Positions 6,477-14,551 of a DNA stretch of 14,977 bases are shown here, one piece after another. Position 1 is the first letter of the stretch, and each line of letters begins with the position of its first letter. Made by a program: the position numbers and the translations under genes. Origin of the DNA: Desulfobacterales bacterium (GTDB lineage: Bacteria > Desulfobacterota > Desulfobacteria > Desulfobacterales > Desulfobacteraceae); contig JAKSBO010000476.1 in the NCBI GenBank assembly GCA_022361095.1, positions 1 to 14,977 on the forward strand, read 5' to 3'. The notes beneath the pieces are model-generated. The model searched no databases. It saw only the letters and a list, made by a program, of their open reading frames with translations, and was not told the DNA's origin.

Positions 6477-6653
6477 ATGGTCCTCAGTTGATGATCCCAC
6501 AACCTGTTCTCCCGCTCTTTGTGTGTCAGCCTTTTTTACAGATTGAAAAACCTATCGACGAAGTTAAGGTTTACAAGCGCATCACCCCGCTGACACCATA
6601 CAAATATAACTTTTAATTTCAATATATTAAACATTATTTTTCCCTGTTTTTTA

Positions 6654-6692
6654 TCCGGCACCATAGTTGCTCTGTGTAATGGCAATGCCGGA
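6654..6692. promoter_or_regulatory. Nested hairpin in the leader of the histidine kinase gene
   Basis: TCCGGCA (6654-6660) pairs exactly with TGCCGGA (6686-6692), and inside it TTGC (6667-6670) pairs with GCAA (6682-6685). It is about 40 bases before the kinase start, in the divergent gap with pseC. The remainder of 6477-6733 is AT-rich and contains no clear gene or convincing promoter pair. Confidence 0.35.
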
Positions 6693-6733
6693 CAGGAGAA
6701 CCGTCTTTTCAACACAGAACAAAGGGGCAAAGC

Positions 6734-8491
6734 TTGAACAGATTAAAACAGAACAGACAGTGGCTGAAAAGAGCAATTTTTCTTAATATGACTTTTTTCC
6801 CCATGATCCCTTTTATTATTGCCCTGGGGATCAGTTTCTATTTCTTTTCTTCGGCCCTGGATAAATCCACCCAGGCCAGCCTTGAAAGAATCTTGACCGA
6901 CCACCGCAAAATGATTGAATCCTTCCTGCTTGAAAGAAAGTCCGACCTTGAATTGATTACCCGGGTATATGCCTTTGAAGAGATCATGGCCGATGAGGCC
7001 GTCACCGCCATCTGCCAAAGTCTTCAAAAACGGTCTCCTGCCTTTGTTGATTTAGGAATTTTTGACGAAACAGGCAATCACTTAAAATATTCCGGGTCCT
7101 TTGCCCTGACAGGCAAAAGCTATACCCGGGAACCCTGGTTCCGGAAAACCATGGTCCGGGGATTTTACATCAGCGATATTTTCCTGGGTTACCGCAATAT
7201 CCCCCATTTTGTCGTGGCCGTACGCAAAACGGGAAACAGCCGGACCTGGGTGCTGCGAGCCACCATTGACACGGTTTTCTTTGATTCCATGGTCTCCGGG
7301 GTGCGCATCGGCAAAACCGGGGAAGCCTACATTTTAAACCACCAGGGGGTTGCCCAGACCGCCAGGCGTTCCGGGGATATCGCCCTGCTTGATAAAGATC
7401 CGGCCTTTGGGTGGATGGCCAAACAGTTCTCCGCCAACCGGCAAACGTTTCAGTTATCCCCCAAAGGCCAGCCTTTTTTATATGCCGTATCCAAACTGGC
7501 CAATAAATCCTGGTACCTGGTGGTACGCCAGGAGAAACAAGATGCCTACAAAGCGCTTTACTCTGCTGTCCTGATCTGCGTGGTCATCGCCGTTTTAGGG
7601 CTGGCAGCCCTGGTGGTCCCGGCCTATTTCACGTCCGAGACCATCTGCCGGCGCATGGACCGCCTGGATGAGGAAAAAGACGCGTTGGGCAGCCAGCTGA
7701 TCCGGGCCGTTCAACTGGCGGAAATCGGAGAGATGGCTGCGGGATTTGCCCACGAAATCAATAACCCGTTACAGATCATCAAAAGTGAATATGCCCTGAT
7801 CAAAATTCTTATGGAAGAGCTGTACCCGGGCAAAGCCGGCAAGGATAACGCGCCCGATCCCCGGACCCTCAACGATATCCGGGAAAGTGTGGAACAGGTT
7901 CACAAGCAGGTGGAACGTTGTCATGAGATCACATCCGCCATCTTAAAATTCGGCAGGAAAAAAGAGGTCAGGCACACCACCCTGGACCCGGGTACGGTTA
8001 TTCCTGAAATTCTCAAGCTGGTTGAAAACTCCGCACGCACCAGCGGCGTAAAGATCACCACCCGAATTGAAGAAAAAATACCAAGTTTCATGGGCGACCC
8101 CGGCCGATTCCAGCAGGTCATGCTCAATCTGGTCAACAACGCCATACATGCCGTTACCAGCCGGCACGGCGCCAACGGCGGCAAAATCGAGATCAGTGCA
8201 GCCCGGACCCGGGACAAAGAAGGCCGGACCATGGTTGACATTCAGGTTAAAGACAATGGGTGCGGCATCGCGCCAGAGCATATGGATAGAATTTTTTCAC
8301 CCTTTTTTACAACAAAAGCCGTTGGCAGGGGAACAGGTCTGGGGCTTTCGGTATGTTTCGGCATCATCGAAAGCTTTGGCGGCACCATGTCCGTGGAGAG
8401 CCGTCCCGGCCAAGGGACCGTGTTTTCCATTCAGCTTGCGGCCCATGAAAACCAACCGTCTTTAAGGAGGACAACCGAATGGAAAAAATGA
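6734..8491 (+). CDS. Membrane sensor histidine kinase with Cache domain
   Basis: A 585-residue sensor. TTG is the start: AAAGGGG lies six bases before it and no ATG fits as well. A first membrane helix covers roughly residues 14-38, followed by a periplasmic double-Cache-like ligand domain (EPWFRKTMVRGFYISDIF is typical) to about residue 275, then a second helix near 278-298. The cytosolic part has the phosphoacceptor box GFAHEINNP (His340), N-box NLVNNAIHA (Asn469), G1 DNGCGI, F-box FSPFFTTK and G2 GRGTGLGLS, so it should be catalytically active. The architecture resembles the DctB group that senses organic acids. It overlaps the response regulator by 13 bases and heads the transporter operon, so it probably senses the transported solute or a related one. 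Confidence 0.9.
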   Translation: MNRLKQNRQWLKRAIFLNMTFFPMIPFIIALGISFYFFSSALDKSTQASLERILTDHRKMIESFLLERKSDLELITRVYAFEEIMADEAVTAICQSLQKRSPAFVDLGIFDETGNHLKYSGSFALTGKSYTREPWFRKTMVRGFYISDIFLGYRNIPHFVVAVRKTGNSRTWVLRATIDTVFFDSMVSGVRIGKTGEAYILNHQGVAQTARRSGDIALLDKDPAFGWMAKQFSANRQTFQLSPKGQPFLYAVSKLANKSWYLVVRQEKQDAYKALYSAVLICVVIAVLGLAALVVPAYFTSETICRRMDRLDEEKDALGSQLIRAVQLAEIGEMAAGFAHEINNPLQIIKSEYALIKILMEELYPGKAGKDNAPDPRTLNDIRESVEQVHKQVERCHEITSAILKFGRKKEVRHTTLDPGTVIPEILKLVENSARTSGVKITTRIEEKIPSFMGDPGRFQQVMLNLVNNAIHAVTSRHGANGGKIEISAARTRDKEGRTMVDIQVKDNGCGIAPEHMDRIFSPFFTTKAVGRGTGLGLSVCFGIIESFGGTMSVESRPGQGTVFSIQLAAHENQPSLRRTTEWKK

Positions 8492-8931
8492 AACTGTTAT
8501 TGGTAGATGATGAAACCCGTTACCTTGAGACCACCGGCAAACTCATTGAACGAAAAGGCCATGACGTATGGACAGCCCCAAGCGGAGAAAAAGCCCTTGA
8601 AATCCTGGCGGCACACAATATCCATGTGGTGGTTCTGGATGTGAAAATGCCCGGGATGGACGGCAACGAGACCCTGAAACATATTAAAGCGTTGCACCCC
8701 TTAACCGAAGTGATCATGCTCACCGGACATGCCACGGTGGATTCAGCCATAGACGGCCTGAAATCAGGTGCCTGGGATTATCTGATGAAGCCTGCGGATA
8801 TCGAGGAGATCATTGAAAAAGCAGAACTGGCGTTCCAAAAACGTATGAATCAGGAAGAAAAAATCCGCTCTGCCCAGGCCAAACAATACCTGAAATCCCC
8901 CCGGGAAATTCTCAAACAAGGGAATGAGTAA
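8479..8931 (+). CDS. Response regulator, receiver domain only
   Basis: A 150-residue protein with one receiver domain and a short charged tail. The acidic pocket (Asp10, Asp11), phosphoacceptor Asp54 in VLDVKMPGMDG, Thr82 in MLTGHA and Lys104 in MKPAD are all present, so phosphorylation is expected. After residue 120 there is only a Lys/Gln-rich helix, with no DNA-binding, AAA+ or enzymatic output domain. GGAGG lies 11 bases before the ATG, inside the end of the kinase gene: translational coupling with the kinase is likely. Output must go through protein contacts or a phosphorelay, perhaps involving the second receiver protein at 11556, which shares the same core motifs. Confidence 0.9.
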   Translation: MEKMKLLLVDDETRYLETTGKLIERKGHDVWTAPSGEKALEILAAHNIHVVVLDVKMPGMDGNETLKHIKALHPLTEVIMLTGHATVDSAIDGLKSGAWDYLMKPADIEEIIEKAELAFQKRMNQEEKIRSAQAKQYLKSPREILKQGNE

Positions 8932-8955
8932 ACCTGAACACAAGGAGTAAATTGA

Positions 8956-10806
8956 ATGAAACAAGATAAGAAAAAAGTCACCGGGTATGACAAATACATC
9001 GACTGGAAGATCTTTATCATTCCCGTGGTCCTGTTCTTTGCCGTGCTCTTTATGCCCACCCCGTACGGCATGAAGGATGTGGGTATGGAGTACACCGTTG
9101 CCCCGAAAAAAGTGGTCTCCTATATCACCACCGAACTGTTTTCCGTCAAAAGTGACGCGGCAGCCCAATGGCAACTGCTCACCGCTCAGATCATGGAGCA
9201 AAACATGCGCATCGGTGCCCTAAGCAAAGAGAGATTTTTAGACCGGGATGCCAAGTGGTGTAAAAAATATAACATCCCATCCCAAAAGGCGAATCTTAAA
9301 AAGGCACAGGCGTTTGTCAGCAACAACGTCAACGATGCTGATTTTAAGGCCTTAATGGCCAGTGCCCTGGAATTGCGGAAAAACGGACTGAAATATGAAG
9401 ACCTCAAGGATAAGGACAGGGTAAACGCCGACAGCGGTGCCTGGAAAATCAAAGTTTCCATTGCCATGGGTCTCTTTGTGGTCCTCTGTTTCTTAACCGA
9501 ATGTATCCCATTGCCGGCGGTGGCCTTTTGTATCGGGCTGATCCTGGTATTCACCGGTGTGGTCAGCCGCCAGGAGGTGGCCATGCTCTACTGGTCCGAC
9601 GCCTGCTGGTTTATCATGGGCTCATTGATGTTTGCGGCCGCCTTTGTAAAGACCGGGGTGGACAAACGGGTGTGCATGATGATGTTCAAGCGCCTGGCCG
9701 TGCCCAATCCCAAATGGATCACCCTGATCTTTTTTTTAATCATCACACCTTTGGCGGCCTTTATTTCCGACCATGCCCTGGCTGCCATGTTCCTGCCCAT
9801 CGGGATGCTGCTTTACCAGAACAGTCTGACCGATGACGTACCCGAAGACAAAGAGCTTGCCAAGCTGTTGATGATCTCCATTGCCATGGCCTGTAACATC
9901 GGTGGGCCGGGCGCACCCTCCGGCGGTGCAAGAAACGTTATCATGATGACCTACCTCACCGATATGTTCGGACTTGATATCGGTTATTTCCAGTGGGTCA
10001 CCTATTGTTTCCCCCTGCTCATCATCATGATCCCGGTTTCCTGGTTCATCATCAATATACGATTCAGTCCCAAAACCGTTACCCTGGCACCTGCCATGGA
10101 TCACCTGCGCCGTGAAATCGACCGTATGGGTGCCTGGAACAAGCAGCAGGTCTGGGCCTTGCTCATCTTCCTTGTCATGGTGTTCGGCTGGTTTACGGAA
10201 AAAGCCTTTTACAATATAGGCATCTACCCCATTCGCCTGGGTATCGGCGTTATTGCCGTGGCCGGTGCCATCGCCTACATCATGGCCGGCGTGGTCAACT
10301 GGCGCGACTACCAGGACCGTGTGGACTGGGGTGTTGTCTGGCTCTATGCCGGGGCCATCATATTCGGCCGGACCCTGGACTCAACAGGTGCCGCTTACTG
10401 GCTGGCCCGGTCCGCCATTGAATTCTTATCCAATTTCGGTATGGATTCAGGCCTGCCCCTGATGGCCGTATCCAACGGTCTGACCGCCATCCTGACCAAC
10501 CTTATGGCTGACGGCCCTGCGGCTGCATCCGTAGGCCCCATTACCCTGAATATGGCCGGCATGGTGCACCCGGGCAGTGCTTATCTGCCCTTCATGGCCA
10601 TGGCCACGGCCATTGCCTCATCTTTTGCATACTGCCTGATCATCGGCACGCCCCCCAACGCCATTGTATATGCCAGCGGCTACCTGGAACCCAAAGATTA
10701 CCTGAGAGCCGGTATACCTCTGTTCTTTGCCGCCAACGTCGTGCTGCTGCTGCTCACCGGTGTTTACTGGACCGTCAGGGGATTCGGCACCTTGCCCGGA
10801 TTCTGA
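8956..10806 (+). CDS. DASS/SLC13-family anion permease with long N-terminal loop
   Basis: A 616-residue membrane protein of the sodium:dicarboxylate/sulfate family. After a basic N-terminus, helix one (about residues 18-36) is followed by a polar segment of about 125 residues (38-164) before helix two (about 166-190, ECIPLPAVAF). Such a loop is not found in the compact family members, and by the positive-inside rule it is probably periplasmic. The remaining helices follow the family fold. The two hairpin signatures, normally SNT, read SDH (residues 271-273) and ADG (518-520). The first GTPPN-like loop reads GGPGAPSGGARN (316-327), while the second keeps GTPPN (564-568). Altered ion or substrate specificity is therefore likely. 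AAGGAG precedes the ATG; it lies 24 bases after the receiver gene, in the same operon. Confidence 0.88.
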   Translation: MKQDKKKVTGYDKYIDWKIFIIPVVLFFAVLFMPTPYGMKDVGMEYTVAPKKVVSYITTELFSVKSDAAAQWQLLTAQIMEQNMRIGALSKERFLDRDAKWCKKYNIPSQKANLKKAQAFVSNNVNDADFKALMASALELRKNGLKYEDLKDKDRVNADSGAWKIKVSIAMGLFVVLCFLTECIPLPAVAFCIGLILVFTGVVSRQEVAMLYWSDACWFIMGSLMFAAAFVKTGVDKRVCMMMFKRLAVPNPKWITLIFFLIITPLAAFISDHALAAMFLPIGMLLYQNSLTDDVPEDKELAKLLMISIAMACNIGGPGAPSGGARNVIMMTYLTDMFGLDIGYFQWVTYCFPLLIIMIPVSWFIINIRFSPKTVTLAPAMDHLRREIDRMGAWNKQQVWALLIFLVMVFGWFTEKAFYNIGIYPIRLGIGVIAVAGAIAYIMAGVVNWRDYQDRVDWGVVWLYAGAIIFGRTLDSTGAAYWLARSAIEFLSNFGMDSGLPLMAVSNGLTAILTNLMADGPAAASVGPITLNMAGMVHPGSAYLPFMAMATAIASSFAYCLIIGTPPNAIVYASGYLEPKDYLRAGIPLFFAANVVLLLLTGVYWTVRGFGTLPGF

Positions 10807-10828
10807 CCGGAAATTTGCGGAGGAGAAG

Positions 10829-10966
10829 ATGACACGGATATCAAAAAAAGCGGAATCCAAAGCGACCAAAACCAGAATCTACTTTTCAAAAGAGACGGAA
10901 CGGCGGGTATTTTTTTACATGACGCTGCTCATGCTTGCCGCAGGGGGTATAAGCAAGCTGTTTTAG
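10829..10966 (+). CDS. Small single-helix membrane protein (45 residues)
   Basis: GGAGGAG stands just ahead of the ATG at 10829. The peptide has a basic N-terminal half (MTRISKKAESKATKTR, ending RRV) and one hydrophobic helix, FFYMTLLMLAAGGISKLF, finishing almost at the C-terminus. It is placed 22 bases after the permease and 29 before the Yip1-like gene, with good ribosome sites on all three, so it is almost certainly translated. The layout suggests a small accessory subunit of the permease, inserted with the N-terminus in the cytosol. I recognise no named family. Confidence 0.65.
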   Translation: MTRISKKAESKATKTRIYFSKETERRVFFYMTLLMLAAGGISKLF

Positions 10967-10995
10967 GATACGCCTTTTTGCCTAAGGAGGAGAAC

Positions 10996-11529
10996 ATGAA
11001 TATACCAGGGGCACTTTCGGCATTGAAATTTTATAACCAGGGTGTAATCCGGCTGCTGATCGAACCGGTCCTGTTTTTTACAGACCTGCCCGGGGGCCAC
11101 ACCACGGGAAGGGCTTTGGGGTTTACAGCCCTGTGTGGCGGATTTTATGCCGGTGCAGGCCTGCTCACAGGCCCCGGTCCCCAATCCCCTGTGGTCATGG
11201 CATTGATCTACTTTATCAATGCGGCGGGCATGGTGCTCATCAGTGCCGTCACCGGCTTTTGCGCCATGGTGATGATCAGCGGGAAACAACAGGGTTTTTC
11301 GCTGGTGTTCGGGCTTTATGCCTATGCGTCCGGGATCACCATGCTCATCTCATGGCTGCCTTTCATGCTCTGGTTTACCGAGCCGTGGAAATACTGGCTG
11401 GTCTATACCGGGTTTAGGCAGAGCTGCGGCCTGTCCAAAGCCCGGACGATTACTCTCCTTTTAATATCTGTGCCTGTCCAATGGTGCCTGATTTATTCGG
11501 CCATAACAGCGGTCTCCGGCCGTGTGTAA
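10996..11529 (+). CDS. Yip1-domain-like integral membrane protein
   Basis: A 177-residue protein with about five hydrophobic helices. The ATG at 10996 is chosen because AAGGAGG lies eight bases before it; an in-frame TTG at 10978 has no such site. The opening (ALKFYNQGVIRLLIEPVLFFTDLP) matches the usual Yip1 start, where an amphipathic helix and a 'P..FF..LP' segment precede the first membrane helix. Bacterial Yip1-like proteins have no agreed biochemical function; membrane organisation or transporter assistance has been suggested. Its place between the permease, the small membrane peptide and a response regulator argues for a role in the same membrane system. Confidence 0.6.
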   Translation: MNIPGALSALKFYNQGVIRLLIEPVLFFTDLPGGHTTGRALGFTALCGGFYAGAGLLTGPGPQSPVVMALIYFINAAGMVLISAVTGFCAMVMISGKQQGFSLVFGLYAYASGITMLISWLPFMLWFTEPWKYWLVYTGFRQSCGLSKARTITLLLISVPVQWCLIYSAITAVSGRV

Positions 11530-11555
11530 AAATCTTTTAAATAGGAGCAATAAAA

Positions 11556-12479
11556 ATGAAACAACCCATAAAAGTCTTAATGGTTGATGATGAAAAACGG
11601 TTCAGGGAAACCACACGCAAGATCCTGGAGCGTAACGGGTTTCAGACCATTCTTGCCGAAAACGGCGAAAAAGCCCTGCAATGTCTGAATCAATCGCCGG
11701 ATGTGGCCATTCTGGACATCCGCATGCCCGGCATGGACGGCCACGAGGTTCTCGAAAAAATGATTCAATCAGAACCTGATTTGCCGGTCATCATGCTCAC
11801 GGGCCATGGCGATAAGGATTCTGCGGAACAGTCCCTGGCATTGGGCGCCTTTGACTACCTGGCAAAGCCTTGTGACATTGATCTTTTGTCCGATAAAATC
11901 CGGGAAGCATGCCGGAGCAGACAACAGTCGGGGAAACCCGAAGAGGATCTGGTCTGTTCGGCAATGATTCCGTTAAGTGCCTATACCACCATTAGCGAGA
12001 ATGCCACCATTGCCGAATCCGTCCAGGAACTTAAAGCCTCTTTTGTAACGCTGCCCGCCTCGGACCTGATCATGGAAACCGGCCACAGATCCATACTGGT
12101 CATGGACAAAGAAGGCGGAAAGATCCAGGGTATTCTCACCATCCGCAACCTGTTGGAACGGATTCTGCCCGGCTACCTGACCTCAAACAAACCGGCCACG
12201 GCGGATTCCATCCAATACTCCCCCATGTTCTGGCGGGGGATGTTCACATGCGCCCTAGAACAGATCCGAACGATGACCATCAGTGAAATTATGTCTCCGG
12301 CACCCATATCCATTGATTGGGAATCCACCCTGATGGAAGCGGCCTGGATCATGGTGGACCAAAACCAGCGCCGTTTGATTGTCACCGAAAACGGCAAACC
12401 CACAGGGGTGATCCGGGAGCAGGACCTGTTTTTTGAAATGGGAAAACACCTGATTCCCCCAAGACTAAGGCGCAATTGA
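11556..12479 (+). CDS. Response regulator with paired CBS domains
   Basis: A 307-residue protein. Residues 1-120 are a receiver with Asp11/Asp12, phosphoacceptor Asp54 (ILDIRMPGMDG), Thr82 and Lys104, closely similar to the receiver at 8479. From about 128 onward two CBS repeats follow. The first runs to about 205 (SENATIAESVQEL, then HRSILVMDKEGGKIQGILTIRNLL) and the second is about 240-300 (ISEIMSPAPISIDWESTLMEAAWIMV, RRLIVTENGKPTGVIREQDLF). CBS pairs usually bind adenine nucleotides, so this protein could join a phosphorylation signal to cell energy state. It has no DNA-binding domain. The start has TAGGAG in front, and its stop overlaps the start of the Usp remnant (TGATG). Confidence 0.88.
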   Translation: MKQPIKVLMVDDEKRFRETTRKILERNGFQTILAENGEKALQCLNQSPDVAILDIRMPGMDGHEVLEKMIQSEPDLPVIMLTGHGDKDSAEQSLALGAFDYLAKPCDIDLLSDKIREACRSRQQSGKPEEDLVCSAMIPLSAYTTISENATIAESVQELKASFVTLPASDLIMETGHRSILVMDKEGGKIQGILTIRNLLERILPGYLTSNKPATADSIQYSPMFWRGMFTCALEQIRTMTISEIMSPAPISIDWESTLMEAAWIMVDQNQRRLIVTENGKPTGVIREQDLFFEMGKHLIPPRLRRN

Positions 12480-12702
12480 TGACTGACCTCAAAACCGTTA
12501 TGGCCTGCATTGACCTGTCCGATTATTCGCCAATGCCCTAAATGCCACCATGGAAAAAATCTTTCGTCACAGCCCGGTGCCGTGCTTGGTTCAGGCCCGG
12601 GTATCATCCTTTAAAAATCTCCCCCGGGTTAGGCCCAAAACCCTGCCCGGGATTTTAAAAGGAGGCCTCATGCCGGACGAAAAAAATATCGGTGACCATT
12701 GA
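12479..12702 (+). pseudogene. Universal stress protein (UspA family) remnant with internal deletion
   Basis: The ATG overlaps the stop of the receiver-CBS gene. The first 20 codons (MTDLKTVMACIDLSDYSP) are a normal UspA N-terminus, ending at TAA 12539-12541. Directly after, in another frame, 12541-12618 encodes a typical UspA C-terminus (ATMEKIFRHSPVPCLVQAR). About 100 codons that should lie between, including the ATP-binding loop, are gone, so the gene has suffered an internal deletion. The tail frame runs on to TGA 12700-12702. Usp genes are common companions of CBS proteins and DASS permeases, so this was probably the last gene of the operon. Confidence 0.7.
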
Positions 12703-12802
12703 CGGCTCAAAATGTTCAAATAATATAAATGCATTTCTCCAATGCGGTCCCCTGATTTTATCTGCAGCCCCTTGCTCTGGGGTGAAAAATGATAATTATT
12801 AA
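12670..12802 (+). pseudogene. Second universal stress protein fragment
   Basis: AAAAGGAGG precedes an ATG at 12670. Read with one A fewer in the run of seven at 12680-12686, it gives MPDEKISVTIDGSKCS, a clear UspA N-terminus; as written it stops after ten codons. Only about 18 codons are recognisable; the remaining frame to TAA 12800-12802 does not resemble the family. So two tandem Usp genes appear to have been lost or collapsed here. Confidence 0.5.
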
Positions 12803-12922
12803 AATAAGGAGAGACTGAAATAAGGAGGCATAACAAAAAAGACATTTGCCGCTGCAGGGCTCATCCTGCTGTCCTTATTGATATTAACAGGCGACAGCCA
12901 GCTCAGGGAAAGGAGCACACAC

Positions 12923-13978
12923 ATGAATCAGCTCAGCACAGCAACCTTTGCCGGCGGATGTTTCTGGTGCATGGCTTCGGCATTTGATGACAAAACGGGA
13001 ATTGAACAGGTGGTTTCAGGGTACATGGGGGGAGATGTAGACAACCCCAGTTACGAGGATGTGTGCACGGGATACACAGGCCATGCCGAAGTGGTGCAGG
13101 TACACTTTGATCCAAAACTCATTACATACCACGACCTGCTGAAAATATATTTCAGCCAAATTAATCCCACCGATGAAGGCGGATCATTTTTGGATCGCGG
13201 CAGTCAATACCGATCTGCCGTTTTTTACCATACCGACGAACAAAAGCAACTGGCCCTTGCGGCAATCCGGCGGATTGAAGAGTCAAAAATGTTTGACCAA
13301 CCTGTTGTTACTGAGGTCCGGGAGGCGGTTGAATTTTTCCCGGCGGAAGAGTACCATCAGGATTACCATAAAAAATATCCCATACAGTATAAATATTACA
13401 GTCTCGGGTCAGGCCGGCGGTCTTTCGCCAACCGGGTTTGGAATGTAAAGCGACTGAAAATTTTTGACCGGGGCAAACCGGGAAAAAAAGTCTCCGGGAC
13501 AACAGCAAAACAAGACGCACCAACCCTTCAGATTCCCAATAATGAGACATTAAAAAAACGCCTTACGCCTCTCCAGTACCAGGTCACCCGTGAAAACGCC
13601 ACGGAACCGCCCTTTAAAAACGAATTCTGGAACAACAAACAGGAGGGCATTTATGTGGATATAATCTCGGGAACGCCGCTGTTTTCATCAAAAGATAAGT
13701 TTGATGCCGGTTGCGGATGGCCGAGCTTTACCCGGCCCATCCAGGAGGGACAGCTTATTGAAAAAGAGGATAACCTTCTTTTCGTACAGCGTACGGAAGT
13801 TAGAAGCAAGACCTCGGACGCCCATTTAGGGCACGTGTTTGACGACGGCCCCGATCCCACCGGCCTAAGATACTGCATTAATTCGGCCGCGGTAAAATTT
13901 ATTCCCAGGCAGGAACTTAAGCAGCACGGGTACGAGGATTTGGAAGAGCTGTTTTCCCAGGAGACAGCCCAGGATTGA
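12923..13978 (+). CDS. msrAB: Peptide methionine sulfoxide reductase, MsrA-MsrB fusion
   Basis: A 351-residue bifunctional repair enzyme. The MsrA half has the GCFWC motif with catalytic Cys13 and the [13 protein letters not shown] segment, and reduces the S form of methionine sulfoxide. After a linker (about residues 175-205), the MsrB half, for the R form, has GCGWPSF (Cys264, the likely resolving residue), AHLGHVF, and RYCINS with catalytic Cys318. The MsrB zinc-binding CxxC pairs are absent ([13 protein letters not shown]), as in the metal-free PilB-type forms. AAAGGAG seven bases before the ATG at 12923 fixes this start. The frame stays open upstream to 12824 and would encode a hydrophobic, signal-peptide-like stretch, but no ATG begins it. 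No thioredoxin-like domain is present. Confidence 0.93.
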   Translation: MNQLSTATFAGGCFWCMASAFDDKTGIEQVVSGYMGGDVDNPSYEDVCTGYTGHAEVVQVHFDPKLITYHDLLKIYFSQINPTDEGGSFLDRGSQYRSAVFYHTDEQKQLALAAIRRIEESKMFDQPVVTEVREAVEFFPAEEYHQDYHKKYPIQYKYYSLGSGRRSFANRVWNVKRLKIFDRGKPGKKVSGTTAKQDAPTLQIPNNETLKKRLTPLQYQVTRENATEPPFKNEFWNNKQEGIYVDIISGTPLFSSKDKFDAGCGWPSFTRPIQEGQLIEKEDNLLFVQRTEVRSKTSDAHLGHVFDDGPDPTGLRYCINSAAVKFIPRQELKQHGYEDLEELFSQETAQD

Positions 13979-14033
13979 AACCCATGATTCAAGGGATCAG
14001 GTGAAAAGTTTTCGCCGGATGCGTTATAGGAAC

Positions 14034-14088
14034 ACCCCGCCGGCGATTCGAGTTGACAAGTAAACCGAAAGCCGGCGGGTTATTTTTT
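14034..14088 (+). terminator. Rho-independent terminator-like hairpin after msrAB
   Basis: CCCGCCGGC (14036-14044) pairs perfectly with GCCGGCGGG (14071-14079), followed by TTATTTTTT. The loop is long (26 bases), but the 9-bp GC stem and T tract, 58 bases after the msrAB stop, fit a terminator. Confidence 0.65.
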
Positions 14089-14135
14089 GAAAAGCAAGCT
14101 GATAAAAACAGTCATAGACTGACCTGATATATGAA

Positions 14136-14162
14136 CCCCAGGCTCATCAAAACCTAAAAGTT
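14136..14162 (+). repeat. Possible degenerate copy of the dispersed repeat
   Basis: CCCAGGCTC and AAAACCTAAAAG stand in the same order as CCCAGGCTC and AAAACATGAAAG of copy A, with about seven bases missing between. Short and imperfect, so it may be chance. Confidence 0.2.
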
Positions 14163-14353
14163 TAAACATATCAAGATTTTACATAACATTCCTTATAAAA
14201 TCCACTAACATTCCTAATTATTTTCAAATAAAATATATATACATCTTCTTGACACAGATAATGAGGTTGGATATACGATACTCTAAAAGTTTACTTAAGA
14301 AAATCCCCTCAAAAAAGAGAAATACAAATAATTTATGAAATTTTAATATTTTT

Positions 14354-14384
14354 ATTCCATCACGATATCGGCGCGCGATGGAAT
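14354..14384. repeat. Hairpin with GC-rich loop in AT-rich intergenic DNA
   Basis: ATTCCATC (14354-14361) and GATGGAAT (14377-14384) pair perfectly around a 15-base loop containing CGATATCG and GCGCGC. It stands out from the very AT-rich 14100-14550 stretch, which has no convincing gene. It could be a protein-binding site or a structured leader of the CheW-like gene. Confidence 0.45.
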
Positions 14385-14551
14385 AACTATTGTCTGAGCA
14401 CAAACCTGAAAATTTTGTCGAGTACAAGGCGGACATAACGTTAATCGTTTATATATACTTAATATTTCAAGGATTTTTTCAACTAGGTCATCGGCAAAAT
14501 TTCCTGTTTTCGGTTGGGCACGATTTAGATTTCAATTGACAGGGAAACAAT

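Noticed and set aside
5231..6616. Several plus-strand ORFs over the aminotransferase
   Set aside because: They are antisense to a gene with all family motifs; their products have no recognisable domain.
8956..10806. Long antisense ORFs within the permease gene
   Set aside because: They arise from the high-GC codon pattern of a clear membrane transporter and have no ribosome sites or domains.
14224..14436. 70-codon minus-strand ORF in the AT-rich gap
   Set aside because: Low-complexity I/F/K-rich product, no ribosome site, and it spans the perfect hairpin at 14354-14384.
14514..14532. Sigma-54-like TTGGGCACG before the CheW-like gene
   Set aside because: The -24 part is fair but the -12 GC is absent at the required spacing.
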